From contig JAUIFF010000003.1 of NCBI GenBank assembly GCA_030429545.1, positions 124,001 through 188,000 on the forward strand: DNA of 64,000 nt, written 5' to 3'. The number at the start of each line of letters is the position of its first letter. Within the stretch, counting starts at the first letter, position 1. This document shows, in pieces, positions 17,386-25,945 of the stretch. The stretch comes from Polyangia bacterium. Its GTDB lineage: Bacteria; Myxococcota_A; Polyangia; Nannocystales; Nannocystaceae. The notes under the pieces are model-generated. The model worked only from the letters and a program-made list of their open reading frames with translations, was not told the DNA's origin and did no database searches. A program made the translations under genes and the position numbers.

Positions 17386-18270
17386 CTAGGTGCTCACAAC
17401 CCGATTGCGACCATTGTTTTTGGCTTTGTAGAGGTTGGCGTCGGCTGCCCGAATCAGATCGTCGGCGTTGGCGATATTCGGCGTGAGCTCGGCGACCCCG
17501 ACGGAGATCGTGATGGGAATGTGGTGCCCCTCAAACACAAACTTGGCCTGCTCGATCATCGAACGAATCTTCTCGCCGAAAATCGCGGCGCCCTTCGACT
17601 CGACCTCGGGCAGGATCAGCGAGAACTCCTCGCCGCCGTAACGGGCCAAGACATCGACTTTGCGGGCCCGGTCACGAACGATGCTGGCAATCTCTCGCAG
17701 CACGTAGTCACCGGCGCGATGGCCGTAGGTGTCGTTGCAAACCTTGAAGTGATCAATGTCGAACATCAGCAACGCCAGCGGACGGTCATAGCGCCGGGCC
17801 CGGCTGAGTTCGCGGTCGATCGTCTCCAAGAAGTAGCGCTTGTTGAAAATCTCCGTCAGCCCGTCGACCGTCGAGAGCCGGTAAATCTCTTCGTGGTACG
17901 AGCTTTCGATGTTGTCGCCGGTGAGGAACTTGAAAATCGAACGCCCAACCTTGATGAGGTCGCCGTCCTTGAGCCACGTTTCGTGGATCTTGTGGTCGTT
18001 GACGTAGGTCCCGTTGGTCGACTCGTTGTCCCGAATACGAACACCCGTGTCGTCGACACCTAAGGTCGCGTGGGTCCGCGACACAGAGTCCTGACTGACG
18101 CAGATATCGTTGGTCGTGGCTCGGCCGATGGTGAGCTCAACGCCGGCTATCGTGTACTTACGGCCGAGTTCCGCACCGTAAATGACAACCAGGCAAGCGT
18201 CTTTCTTCGCTCGACCCGTACCCGATTCCTCGGACTTATTGATGACCGTGACAACCGTTTCGTCCTTCAT
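17386..18270 (-). CDS. FHA domain-diguanylate cyclase
   Basis: A 294-residue cytoplasmic protein. FHA domain about 35-115: TIGRATTNDICV, SVSRTHATL and NESTNGTYVND are the phosphothreonine-binding signature. GGDEF domain about 130-290: DGLTEIFNKRYF, FDIDHFKVCNDTYGHRAGD, and the active site YGGEEF. An I-site RKVD lies five residues before GGEEF, so product inhibition by c-di-GMP is likely. GGEEF is a functional variant. FHA-GGDEF architecture links Thr phosphorylation, here probably by one of the many Hanks kinases, to c-di-GMP synthesis. It precedes mutL with about 118 bases between; it may have its own unit. Confidence 0.95.
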   Translation of the reverse strand: MKDETVVTVINKSEESGTGRAKKDACLVVIYGAELGRKYTIAGVELTIGRATTNDICVSQDSVSRTHATLGVDDTGVRIRDNESTNGTYVNDHKIHETWLKDGDLIKVGRSIFKFLTGDNIESSYHEEIYRLSTVDGLTEIFNKRYFLETIDRELSRARRYDRPLALLMFDIDHFKVCNDTYGHRAGDYVLREIASIVRDRARKVDVLARYGGEEFSLILPEVESKGAAIFGEKIRSMIEQAKFVFEGHHIPITISVGVAELTPNIANADDLIRAADANLYKAKNNGRNRVVST

Positions 18271-18613
18271 CGGACACTTGCCTCACCAGCCGCTTCTCGG
18301 GCACAGGGTACCAGACACTGTGTCCGTCGCGAGCCCTCTTACCTCAACCAGGTAACCGTTTATCGGATGATGTGCGCCATCCTCAAATCAAGGGGGTAAT
18401 CGTGGTTCACCTCACTGGATTTCCGGCTTGGCGACCGCAAACGCCCCGAGATTCCCAAGCCTGTCGACGACCCTGCAGTTTTCCGTTCGAATTTGACTCT
18501 TGTCATTGAGCGACAAGCGCGCAGGTAGCGAATCACACGCGATCTCGTGATCTCTGTTTTTGCCATCCCGCGAGAAGTTTGGCGAGGTCGGGTGCCACTG
18601 CTATCACCGGGCC
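18271..18613. other. Divergent intergenic region
   Basis: 343 bases between the starts of the diguanylate cyclase (minus) and the penicillin-binding protein (plus). No ORF with coding character. It must carry promoters for both. A perfect inverted repeat GACAC-T-GTGTC lies at 18314-18324, about 45 bases upstream of the cyclase start, and could be an operator. Nothing else recognised. Confidence 0.4.
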
Positions 18614-20155
18614 ATGGAGGCGTCGAACCGAAGGCTCAGCGGATTTGGAGCGGTGTTCTTTCTCGCCAGTCTCGGCGCGATCGCTCTGTATGCGCAAAAC
18701 CAGGTGGTCCCCGAGGAACACGACGCCATCCGGACCTCGGCCACCATCGTTCCCGAGAAGGTCGAGACCGTCAAACCCAAGGTCCTGCCGTGGCGCGACC
18801 GACTCGACCTCGCGGCGATGGCCCCCGTCGCCCTGCCGACCGCAGCTCCGCCCGAGGCCGAAACTGGCGGGACCGAGGCCGGGGCGACCGAGGACGTGCC
18901 GCCGGAACTCGACAAAAGCCTGTATGTGCAAGATCTCGGTGACGGGAATCGGATCCGCTTTACCCTCGACCCGGTGTTGCAAGACTCTGCGCTGCAGATC
19001 TTCCGCAACCGCGAAGTCCCCTATGCCGCCGCAGTCATGCTCGATGTCGAAGACAACGCGGTTTTGGCAATGGCGGGGCACTCGACCATGGACCCCCAGG
19101 TCGACCCGCTCGAGGTCCTCACCACCGCCTGGGCCCCCGCCGCTTCGACCTTTAAAGTTGTTACCGCGGCTTCGTTGCTCGCCCACAAGCGGGCCAATGC
19201 CCGCACCAAAGAGTGCTTTTCGGGGGGCTTGAGTGGGATCACCGACGACCTGCTGACCGACGACAAGGCCCGCGACACGCGTTGCGCCACCCTCAGTGCC
19301 GCCGTTGCCCATAGCCACAACATCGTCATCGCCAAGCTGGCGCTCAAACACCTCGGCAAGGGTGACCTCATGGAGACCGCCCGCGACCTCGGGTTTGAGC
19401 GCGAGATTCCGTTTGAGTTTCCGGTTGAGGTCAGCCCGGCCCACATCCCCTCCGACGCGCGCGAGCGGGCCAAGGTCGCGGCCGGGTTTTGGCACATCGA
19501 CATGAGCCCGATCCACGGAGCCGTGTTGGCCTCGACCATTGCCCGCGGCGGTATCTTTCAGCCGCCCCACATCGTTGCCGAGGTCCGCGACAGCGATGGC
19601 AAGGACCTGACCCCCCCGCTACCCAAGGCCGAACGTGTACTCACGGCCACCACGGCCCGCGAAGTTGGCAAGATGATGGTCGGGACCACGACCGAGGGCA
19701 CCGCCCGCAAGAGCTTTCGCGACCGCAACGGCGTCGAGTTTATCTCGGGAGTCGAGGTCGCCGGCAAAACCGGGAGCCTCACAGGCAAGCGGGCCCCCGC
19801 GCTCAACTACAACTGGTTTGTCGGGTTTGCCCCGGCGGACAAGCCGGAAATCGCGTTTGCGGTGTTGATCGCCAACGAACCCAAGTGGCGGATCAAGGCC
19901 CACTACGCGGCCCGTCGACTGATTCAGATCTATCTCAAGCGGCGCGCCGCGATCGTCGACAACAAACGTGTACGCCTGGGCGAATCTGGGTTGGTGATGC
20001 CCGGGGCGCCAGAACCCAAAAAAGTTGCTGCTGCAACTGATTCGCCCACAAAAGCTCCAGAAGCCACGCCCACACCAGCTCCCGAACCGGCGCCCGAGGC
20101 TGACGACGAGCTGCCCCCGGTTCCCGGCCCGCTGCCCAAGCCACCGGCGGGTTGA
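18614..20155 (+). CDS. Penicillin-binding protein (transpeptidase domain)
   Basis: About 513 residues. A short N-terminal cytoplasmic stretch (MEASNRRLSG) and one TM helix (FGAVFFLASLGAIALYA) anchor a periplasmic transpeptidase domain. The three penicillin-binding motifs are present: AASTFK (SxxK), AHSHN (SxN) and VAGKTGSLTG (KTG). There is no glycosyltransferase domain and the region before the transpeptidase domain is short, so it resembles class B or the small elongation/sporulation-type PBPs. The C-terminus is a Pro/Ala/Glu-rich tail of about 50 residues. Start: ATG 18614 places the TM helix at the N-terminus; an in-frame ATG at 18560 adds a non-conserved stretch. It crosslinks peptidoglycan. 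Confidence 0.88.
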   Translation: MEASNRRLSGFGAVFFLASLGAIALYAQNQVVPEEHDAIRTSATIVPEKVETVKPKVLPWRDRLDLAAMAPVALPTAAPPEAETGGTEAGATEDVPPELDKSLYVQDLGDGNRIRFTLDPVLQDSALQIFRNREVPYAAAVMLDVEDNAVLAMAGHSTMDPQVDPLEVLTTAWAPAASTFKVVTAASLLAHKRANARTKECFSGGLSGITDDLLTDDKARDTRCATLSAAVAHSHNIVIAKLALKHLGKGDLMETARDLGFEREIPFEFPVEVSPAHIPSDARERAKVAAGFWHIDMSPIHGAVLASTIARGGIFQPPHIVAEVRDSDGKDLTPPLPKAERVLTATTAREVGKMMVGTTTEGTARKSFRDRNGVEFISGVEVAGKTGSLTGKRAPALNYNWFVGFAPADKPEIAFAVLIANEPKWRIKAHYAARRLIQIYLKRRAAIVDNKRVRLGESGLVMPGAPEPKKVAAATDSPTKAPEATPTPAPEPAPEADDELPPVPGPLPKPPAG

Positions 20156-20378
20156 GCCCGCCTGCGCTCGCGTGGGCCTACAGGCAGCCCTGAGCAGCGA
20201 AGTTTAGACTACGAGCCGCCCCCCCCAATCATGCCAACCAGCCCGACGACTCGGTGATATTTTGGCCGGGTGCGAGTCCTGAGCGTGTGCCTACAGGCGC
20301 ATGTGCATACATGCTGTTTGGGCGATCATGTACATACACAACGTTTGACGCGACGACACCCGTAAGCGCAGTTGAACC

Positions 20379-20411
20379 GGGCAATTTATGTATACACAAT
20401 ACAAACTGCCC
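20379..20411. terminator. Imperfect hairpin between convergent genes
   Basis: GGGCAATTTATGTA and TACAAACTGCCC pair as an imperfect 12-14 base stem. It sits in the 290-base space between the 3' ends of the PBP gene and the acetyltransferase gene and probably ends transcription; no long T-tract follows. The rest of that space holds two TG-rich palindromic words (near 20303 and at 20329-20338) and no gene. Confidence 0.45.
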
Positions 20412-20445
20412 GGCACCCGCCGACGACATCCCGCAAAAAGCTGCG

Positions 20446-21267
20446 TCAGTCGGCGAAGATATCGATGCCGCGGCTTTTGAGGGCTTCGACCGCCTCGCGT
20501 ACCGGGCAGCGGTCGAGCAGGAGTCGCTCGCGGATGACGTCTTCGAGCTCTTGCAAACTCCGGAGCTCGGTCACCGTTGTGACGTTGTGCGAGGTCGTCA
20601 GCAATTTGTTGTTTTGAATCTCGTAGGCGCGGCTGTCGAAAAACCGAGTGATGTGGAGCCTGTCCAAAAACGGACCACCCTCGGCGAGCGAGGCGCGGGC
20701 AGCTTCGTCGAATGCCTCGGGCCCAACCTTGGCAGCCTGGGCAAAGCTGTAGGTCAGCGCCTTGTTGCCCTTGACCGTTTTCGTCATTTCAAACTGGCTC
20801 GAAAACAGCGGGTGGCGGCGCAGCTCGTAAACGGTATCGCCGTGCTCCACTTTGTAGGGCAAGTTGTCGAGCTCGATGAGGTCGTAAAACGGCGCCCCAA
20901 AACCAACGTCGACGAGGTATTTTTTGTCCTCAAAGTCGACCATGAGCACGACATGGGCCCGCTCGCGCCCGTCGATTTTGGCCGCTCGCAGCTCGACATC
21001 GTAGTCGAGAAATTGCAGCAACTCGGCGAGGTAGCGGTTGAGGGCATAGCAGGTCCCACCAAGGTCCTTGGTCTCGATGCCCGAGACAAACTCGTCCATC
21101 GTAAACGGCTCGCTTGCCTGGTCTGAGGCCACGCGCAGCAGCTTCGATACGTTCTCAAACGGAACTTTGATGAGGTGGCTGCGCACCAACTCGTGCAGAC
21201 CAGGATCACCGACCCAGCCAAGTGCGCTCAAATACCGTCGATAGAGCTTGTCCGATCCTGTCGTCAT
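20446..21267 (-). CDS. Arylamine N-acetyltransferase
   Basis: Transfers an acetyl (or other acyl) group from CoA to arylamines, hydrazines or similar amines. 273 residues from ATG 21267 (MTTGSDKLYRRYL). The cysteine-protease-like triad is visible: Cys in GGTCYALN (about residue 72), His in RAHVVLMVDF (about 110) and Asp in YLVDVGFGAPF (about 125). The conserved VPFENVSKLL near residue 40 is also typical. Family length is about 270-280, so it is complete. In actinobacteria NAT can be linked to sterol side-chain catabolism; here nothing proves such a role, though sterol genes lie 4-6 kb away. A second upstream ATG (21321) would add 18 unlikely residues. Confidence 0.92.
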   Translation of the reverse strand: MTTGSDKLYRRYLSALGWVGDPGLHELVRSHLIKVPFENVSKLLRVASDQASEPFTMDEFVSGIETKDLGGTCYALNRYLAELLQFLDYDVELRAAKIDGRERAHVVLMVDFEDKKYLVDVGFGAPFYDLIELDNLPYKVEHGDTVYELRRHPLFSSQFEMTKTVKGNKALTYSFAQAAKVGPEAFDEAARASLAEGGPFLDRLHITRFFDSRAYEIQNNKLLTTSHNVTTVTELRSLQELEDVIRERLLLDRCPVREAVEALKSRGIDIFAD

Positions 21268-21486
21268 GGCTTGGTGTCGGATGGTAGCAGCCGGACCGCG
21301 CTGCACGCGAATGCCCGGCATTTACATCACTCACATGCTTCCGACCATTTCCGCCCGTTATTGTGAAAACGCCAGCTAGCAGCTTCCTAGCCGACAAACC
21401 GTTCCCAGACGCGCGAGCGGCCTTCGTACTCCACTTCGCGGTTTTCCCCCGCGATTTTCGTGCTACCCCTCCCCTGAGGTTTCGAA

Positions 21487-23064
21487 ATGACAGCTGTATC
21501 GACATCGCCGACGACCCCCTCCCCCGCCCGCGTGATTGAGAAGTTCAGTCCCGTGTCCGGGGAAAAGCTCCAGGAGTTTCCCATTTCGAGTGCGGAGGAC
21601 GTCGAGGCTGCAGTCGCGCGTGCACGGGCGGCGTTTGTCGGTTGGCGCGACCTCGGGTTGACACGCCGGCTCGAAATCCTCGATCGCGTCCGCGAAGTCC
21701 TGCTCAAAAAAGGCGAAGAGTACGCCCGCGAGATCAGCCGCGATACCGGCAAACCCTACCAAGATTCGCTGTCGACCGAGATCCTCGCGGTCGCCCTCCT
21801 GCTCGAGTACAACCGCAAAAAAGCGCCAAAAATCCTGGCCCGCCGGCGCGCCAAAACCCCGATCGTGTTTGCCGGCAAGAGCAGCCTTATCGAGTATTTC
21901 CCGCGCGGTGTTGTCGGCGTGATCTCGCCGTGGAACTTCCCGTTTCAGCTAGGAGTCGCCCCGGTGATCTCGGCCCTCGTCGGGGGCAACACCGTGGTCC
22001 TCAAGCCCTCCGAAGTCACGCCGATCACCGGCGAGGTCGTCCGTGACCTGTTTGCGCAGGCAGGTCTTCCCGAAGGTGTCGTCGAAGTTATCCAGGGCGA
22101 TGGCAGCACCGGTGCGGCGCTTTGCCAGGCCGATGTCGACATGCTGTTTTTCACCGGTTCGGTGGCGACCGGACGCAAGGTGATGGCGGCCGCGGCCAAG
22201 CGTCCGATCCCGGTCGAGTTAGAGCTCGGGGGCAAGGACGCAATGATTGTCTGTGCAGATGCAAACATCAAGCGCGCCGCCAAAGCTGCCGCCTGGGGAG
22301 CGTTTGCCAACTGTGGGCAGGTCTGTGTCTCGGTCGAGCGCCTGTTTGTGGTCGAGTCGATCCACGACAAGTTTGTCGAGCTCGTGCGCGAGGAGGTCGA
22401 GAACATCCGGGTTGGTGGCCCCGACGACGATGCCGATGTCGGTCCGATGATCTTTGCCCCCCAGCTCAAAACCGTTACGCGGCACATCGCCGATGCCATC
22501 GAGCGCGGGGCCAAGGTCCTGACCGGTGGCGAGCAACTGCGCCGCGACGGCCAGTTCTTCGCCCCCACCATGCTCACCGACATCACCCCCGAGATGGAAA
22601 TCTACCGCGAAGAGACGTTTGGGCCGGTACTGCCGATCATCAAGGTCCGCGACGAAGAAGAGGCCCTGCGCCTGGCCAACGATCACAAGTACGGGCTCAA
22701 TGCCAGCGTATGGACCCAGAACATCAAAAAAGGTATCTCCCTGGCCTCGCGGCTCGAGTGTGGGCAGGCCACCGTCAACGATGTGATCAACTCGGTCGGC
22801 AATCCCAGCCTGCCGTTTGGCGGGGTCAAAAGCAGTGGCATCGGCCGCTACCACGGGCCCGACGGGCTGCGGGCTTTTATGCACACCAAAGCCATCATGG
22901 TCGACCGTGGCATTCTCAACAACGAGCCCCTGTGGTTTCCCTATGCCGGAAAATACCCGGCGGTCGCCCAGCTGTTTCGCGGCCTCCTCGGGCGCAAGGT
23001 GCCGCAGATGGCCGGCGGGATGATCAAGCTCCTGCGCGGCGGCAAATCCAAGAAAAAGCGCTAG
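21487..23064 (+). CDS. Aldehyde dehydrogenase (NAD(P)-dependent)
   Basis: 525 residues. The fold signatures are clear: PWNFPFQLGVAPVISALVGGNTVVLKPSE for cofactor binding (about 142-170), FTGSVATGRKVM, the general base Glu in ELELGGKDAMIV (about 246-257) and the nucleophile Cys in FANCGQVCVSVERLF (about 279-293; the second Cys aligns with the catalytic one). GPVLPIIKV and NDVINSVGNPSLPFGGVKSSG complete the set. The last ~60 residues (RGLLGRKVPQMAGGMIKLL, ending KSKKKR) extend beyond the usual end and may form an amphipathic membrane-binding tail, as in fatty aldehyde dehydrogenases. GAGG lies about eight bases before ATG 21487. Substrate unknown; a fatty or terpenoid aldehyde is plausible. Confidence 0.92.
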   Translation: MTAVSTSPTTPSPARVIEKFSPVSGEKLQEFPISSAEDVEAAVARARAAFVGWRDLGLTRRLEILDRVREVLLKKGEEYAREISRDTGKPYQDSLSTEILAVALLLEYNRKKAPKILARRRAKTPIVFAGKSSLIEYFPRGVVGVISPWNFPFQLGVAPVISALVGGNTVVLKPSEVTPITGEVVRDLFAQAGLPEGVVEVIQGDGSTGAALCQADVDMLFFTGSVATGRKVMAAAAKRPIPVELELGGKDAMIVCADANIKRAAKAAAWGAFANCGQVCVSVERLFVVESIHDKFVELVREEVENIRVGGPDDDADVGPMIFAPQLKTVTRHIADAIERGAKVLTGGEQLRRDGQFFAPTMLTDITPEMEIYREETFGPVLPIIKVRDEEEALRLANDHKYGLNASVWTQNIKKGISLASRLECGQATVNDVINSVGNPSLPFGGVKSSGIGRYHGPDGLRAFMHTKAIMVDRGILNNEPLWFPYAGKYPAVAQLFRGLLGRKVPQMAGGMIKLLRGGKSKKKR

Positions 23065-23067
23065 CCA

Positions 23068-23107
23068 CCGCGGTGTACATCATCAAGGGTCGCACCGCGG
23101 CCCTTTT
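23068..23107 (+). terminator. Rho-independent terminator of the aldehyde dehydrogenase gene
   Basis: CCGCGGTG (23068-23075) pairs with CACCGCGG (23093-23100) over a 17-base loop and is followed by CCCTTTTT. It begins four bases after the stop codon. Confidence 0.75.
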
Positions 23108-23141
23108 TGTATAGCCAACTTTTCTACGGTGCGGCGACAGC

Positions 23142-24221
23142 CTAAACGCTGCCAAACACGCCCGGATGGCGCCGGTGACCACGTGCGAGATCAAAGCGAA
23201 TCAGCCCACGCTCGACAAAGTGTTCGTAGGCCTCGCGCACAGCCGACGTAATACCCGTGGGCTCAAAGCCGAGTTCCTGGCGGGCCTTGGCAATGTCGGC
23301 ATGGCGCCGCAGCTGCATCAACCGCCAGATCCCCGACGAGGCCCACCCGTGGATCCGCTCGGACAGGCCTAGGGCTTCGAGGGTTCGCGAGTAGCTGCCC
23401 ATCACCGGACCGGGCATCCGCAACTTTGGTCGCGGAACCTGGGTGACCTCTTCAAACAGCTCCATCAAGCCATCTGAAGTCATATATTCGGTCGACAACA
23501 GGTACTTCTCACCCCGCCGTCCGCGTTTCATTGCAAGGATATGGCCCTCGCAAATATCCCGCGTCGACGCGAACTCGACCCCTCCAGGTGCATATGCACG
23601 CAACCGCTGATGGGCGAAGTCACAGAGCAACCCGCCAAACCGCGAAAGCTTGTAGTCGTGGGGCCCGATCAACACTGTGGAGGTCGCCACGACCACATGC
23701 AAACCGCTGGCGGCCGCCTTCCAACACTCCTGTTCGGCAAACGCCTTGGTGGTTTGGTAGGGCATGTTGCGGGCAAACGGATCATAGGGAACCGCCTCGT
23801 TGACCGGCAGCAATGGGTCGGACCGCTCACTGCCCACGGCGGCGAACGAACCGGTGACAACCGCCCGTTCGACGCCCGCACCAATCGCAGCCTGCAGCAC
23901 GTTGCGGGTACCGATCACATTGATCTCAAACAACTCGCGGCGTTGGTCAGCATTGCCCGCCGTCCACAGGGTCTTGGCGGCGCAGTGATAGATCCGGGTG
24001 ACCCCACGGACAGCTGCGTGCACGGCTTCGGCATCGCGCAGGTCGCCATAGACGCGCTCGACTTCAAGGCCGGCAAGCGACTCCGAACCACTCCCGTGAC
24101 GCAACAACACGCGAACGTCCTCGCCGTCGGCGAGGAGCCGTCGCAACAGGTTTGCGCCCAAGTACCCGGTCGCCCCCGTCAACAGGATCCGCCCCCGGGT
24201 TGGCGAGTTCGCCAGCGTCAT
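23142..24221 (-). CDS. Extended SDR, dihydroflavonol reductase/3-beta-HSD-like
   Basis: 359 residues from ATG 24221. ILLTGATGYLGANLLRRL (about 12-29) is the extended-SDR Rossmann motif; HCAAKTLWT, NVIGTRNVL, VTGSFAAVG and PYQTTKAFAEQE (YxxxK) follow, then GRRGEKYLLSTEYMT and a helical C-terminus. The sequence resembles hopanoid-associated epimerase HpnA and dihydroflavonol 4-reductases, a group that also includes 3-beta-hydroxysteroid dehydrogenases. It is the downstream neighbour, same strand, of the CYP51-like gene (206 bases apart), so a role in sterol modification, for instance oxidation at C-3 during C-4 demethylation, is possible but unproven. The longer reading frame begins with a poor TTG and was not used. 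Confidence 0.85.
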   Translation of the reverse strand: MTLANSPTRGRILLTGATGYLGANLLRRLLADGEDVRVLLRHGSGSESLAGLEVERVYGDLRDAEAVHAAVRGVTRIYHCAAKTLWTAGNADQRRELFEINVIGTRNVLQAAIGAGVERAVVTGSFAAVGSERSDPLLPVNEAVPYDPFARNMPYQTTKAFAEQECWKAAASGLHVVVATSTVLIGPHDYKLSRFGGLLCDFAHQRLRAYAPGGVEFASTRDICEGHILAMKRGRRGEKYLLSTEYMTSDGLMELFEEVTQVPRPKLRMPGPVMGSYSRTLEALGLSERIHGWASSGIWRLMQLRRHADIAKARQELGFEPTGITSAVREAYEHFVERGLIRFDLARGHRRHPGVFGSV

Positions 24222-24427
24222 CTCAAACACGTTAGGTCGGTTTGGCTCGCTAGGCAATCACTACCCTGATCGCCGCCGATTCTCGCGTTTAGCGAAAAAG
24301 GCGCGAGGCGAAAGTACACCCACAAGTGCGTCAATCGTAGAGTTTTGCCTCGGGCACGCAGATTGTCATGCGTGCTCGCAGGCAGCAAACGCAGGCACAA
24401 CGACGGTGCACATACAAGAGAATCCGG

Positions 24428-25840
24428 TCAGACCCGGCGGTAGCGTACCCGGCACGGCTGGCTCGGGGCCGCGATCAGATTGGTGTAGTCGACACTGTAG
24501 TGCGGGTCGACCAGCTCAAAGTCGAAGTTGCGCAAAAGGTGGCTCCAAAGCGCCCGCAACTGTAGCTGGGCAAATACCATCCCCATGCACCGGTGCCGTC
24601 CCGCACCAAACGCGATATGTCCGTAGGGGGATTTACGGTCCTCCTCGCGGTCGGGCCCAAACCGCGCCGGGTCGAAGGAGTGGGGGTTGGCAAAGATCTC
24701 AGGGATCCGCTGGCCGACCGCAGGTGATGCCATCAACATCGAGCCGGCCGGGATGTGAAAGTCGCGAAACGAGATGTCCTTGAGGGCACGTCGGGCCACC
24801 AAGATGATCGGCGGATACAGGCGCAGGGCCTCCTTGATCGTCCACTCGAGTTTGGACATTTTTCGCAGCTCGTCGAGGGTGAGCTGCTCGCGGTCACCTA
24901 CCACCTCGCGCTGTTCTTGCTTGAGCTCCCGCATCACCTGGGGGTGGCGCGCCAACAACAGCGCGATCCACGAAAACGTCACGCCGCTGGTGTGGTGGCC
25001 GGCAAACATGATCGTCAAAATAAGGCCTGTGATCTCGTCTTCGGTGAGGCTGCGGCCGTCCTTGTACTTGGACTCCATCAACGTCTGCAGCACATCTTCG
25101 CAACGCTCTCCCGAAGCCCGCCGCTCGGCGACGATTTTGGTGATAAGCGCCACCATCTTGGCCCGGGCACGGTCGCGGCGACGCATCGCCGGCAGCGGCA
25201 GATGGGGGGCAAAAAACGCCACCAGGTTCATGCCAGCTTCTAAGTCGGTGTAGAGCTCGGCAAACTCCTCGCTGAGGTTGTCGCGAAAGCGCGGGCCCAA
25301 CAGGCTGCGCGACGACGTGTACAGCGTCACCTCGTTGCCAACCTCGAGCATGTTGGCCACACCTTCGTCGCCCCAGCTGCCAAACATCCGCTCGGCCTCT
25401 TCGACGAACCCCTCACAATAGGTGCGCAGTCGCGACTCGCGCAGTGCGGCGTGAAAAAACCCGAGCTGCTCGCGCATAATGTGGGGCTCGGCATCGTAGG
25501 CGATGCCCTTGCCAAACACCGGGATCGTCAACTTGTAGACTTCGCGCTGCGAGACTTCCTCATCGCGCAGGCGGAAAAATTTCTCCTGGGCCTCGTGCCC
25601 GGTCATGACCACCGTGTAGTTGCCGGCGGGCATCCGCATCGCAAACACATCCCCGTGCTCGGCTCGACCGCGGCGAATCACGCGGGTCGGATCGCCGCGC
25701 ATCTCGAGCGCATGGCCTAGGCCGGGCACGCCACCTGAAAGCATGGGCGGAAGTTGTTTTCCCGCGGGGGCCTGGACGGTGCTGCGGCGAAACGGCAGTT
25801 TGAACTTCGACGACTCGGCGGACAATGTTGCAGTGGGCAC
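24428..25840 (-). CDS. Cytochrome P450, CYP51-like (sterol 14-alpha-demethylase)
   Basis: 470 residues from GTG 25840. P450 signatures: I-helix MFAGHHTSGVTFSW, ExxR in IKEALRLYPP, PERF-type FDPARFGPD, and the heme loop FGAGRHRCMG with thiolate Cys at about 418. AGHHTS in place of the general AGxDT, QRIPEIF, and the C-terminal VDYTNLIAAPSQPCRVRYRR are features of the CYP51 family, which removes the 14-alpha methyl of lanosterol-type sterols. There is no N-terminal TM anchor; it is soluble, as in other bacterial CYP51s, and needs separate electron-transfer partners, none of which is in the window. The divergent neighbour is an ERG24-type reductase acting on the next intermediate, which supports the assignment. 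Confidence 0.88.
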   Translation of the reverse strand: MPTATLSAESSKFKLPFRRSTVQAPAGKQLPPMLSGGVPGLGHALEMRGDPTRVIRRGRAEHGDVFAMRMPAGNYTVVMTGHEAQEKFFRLRDEEVSQREVYKLTIPVFGKGIAYDAEPHIMREQLGFFHAALRESRLRTYCEGFVEEAERMFGSWGDEGVANMLEVGNEVTLYTSSRSLLGPRFRDNLSEEFAELYTDLEAGMNLVAFFAPHLPLPAMRRRDRARAKMVALITKIVAERRASGERCEDVLQTLMESKYKDGRSLTEDEITGLILTIMFAGHHTSGVTFSWIALLLARHPQVMRELKQEQREVVGDREQLTLDELRKMSKLEWTIKEALRLYPPIILVARRALKDISFRDFHIPAGSMLMASPAVGQRIPEIFANPHSFDPARFGPDREEDRKSPYGHIAFGAGRHRCMGMVFAQLQLRALWSHLLRNFDFELVDPHYSVDYTNLIAAPSQPCRVRYRRV

Positions 25841-25945
25841 GACGCCTACTGCTTACACCCGGGACGACCGCGGCTAGTGTGATCGGGAGCACCGGGACGG
25901 GTCTGGCACTGCACGTTTTTGCGATCGTCACGGATAATCCCGGCC

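Noticed and set aside
14856..18063. Long open frames antisense to mutL and the FHA-GGDEF gene (497 and 397 codons)
   Set aside because: They mirror genes with clear domains on the other strand; high GC keeps the antisense frame open and the proteins are Arg/Pro/Ala-rich with no motif.
18533..19570. 345-codon frame antisense to the penicillin-binding protein
   Set aside because: The SxxK, SxN and KTG motifs on the plus strand fix the real gene.
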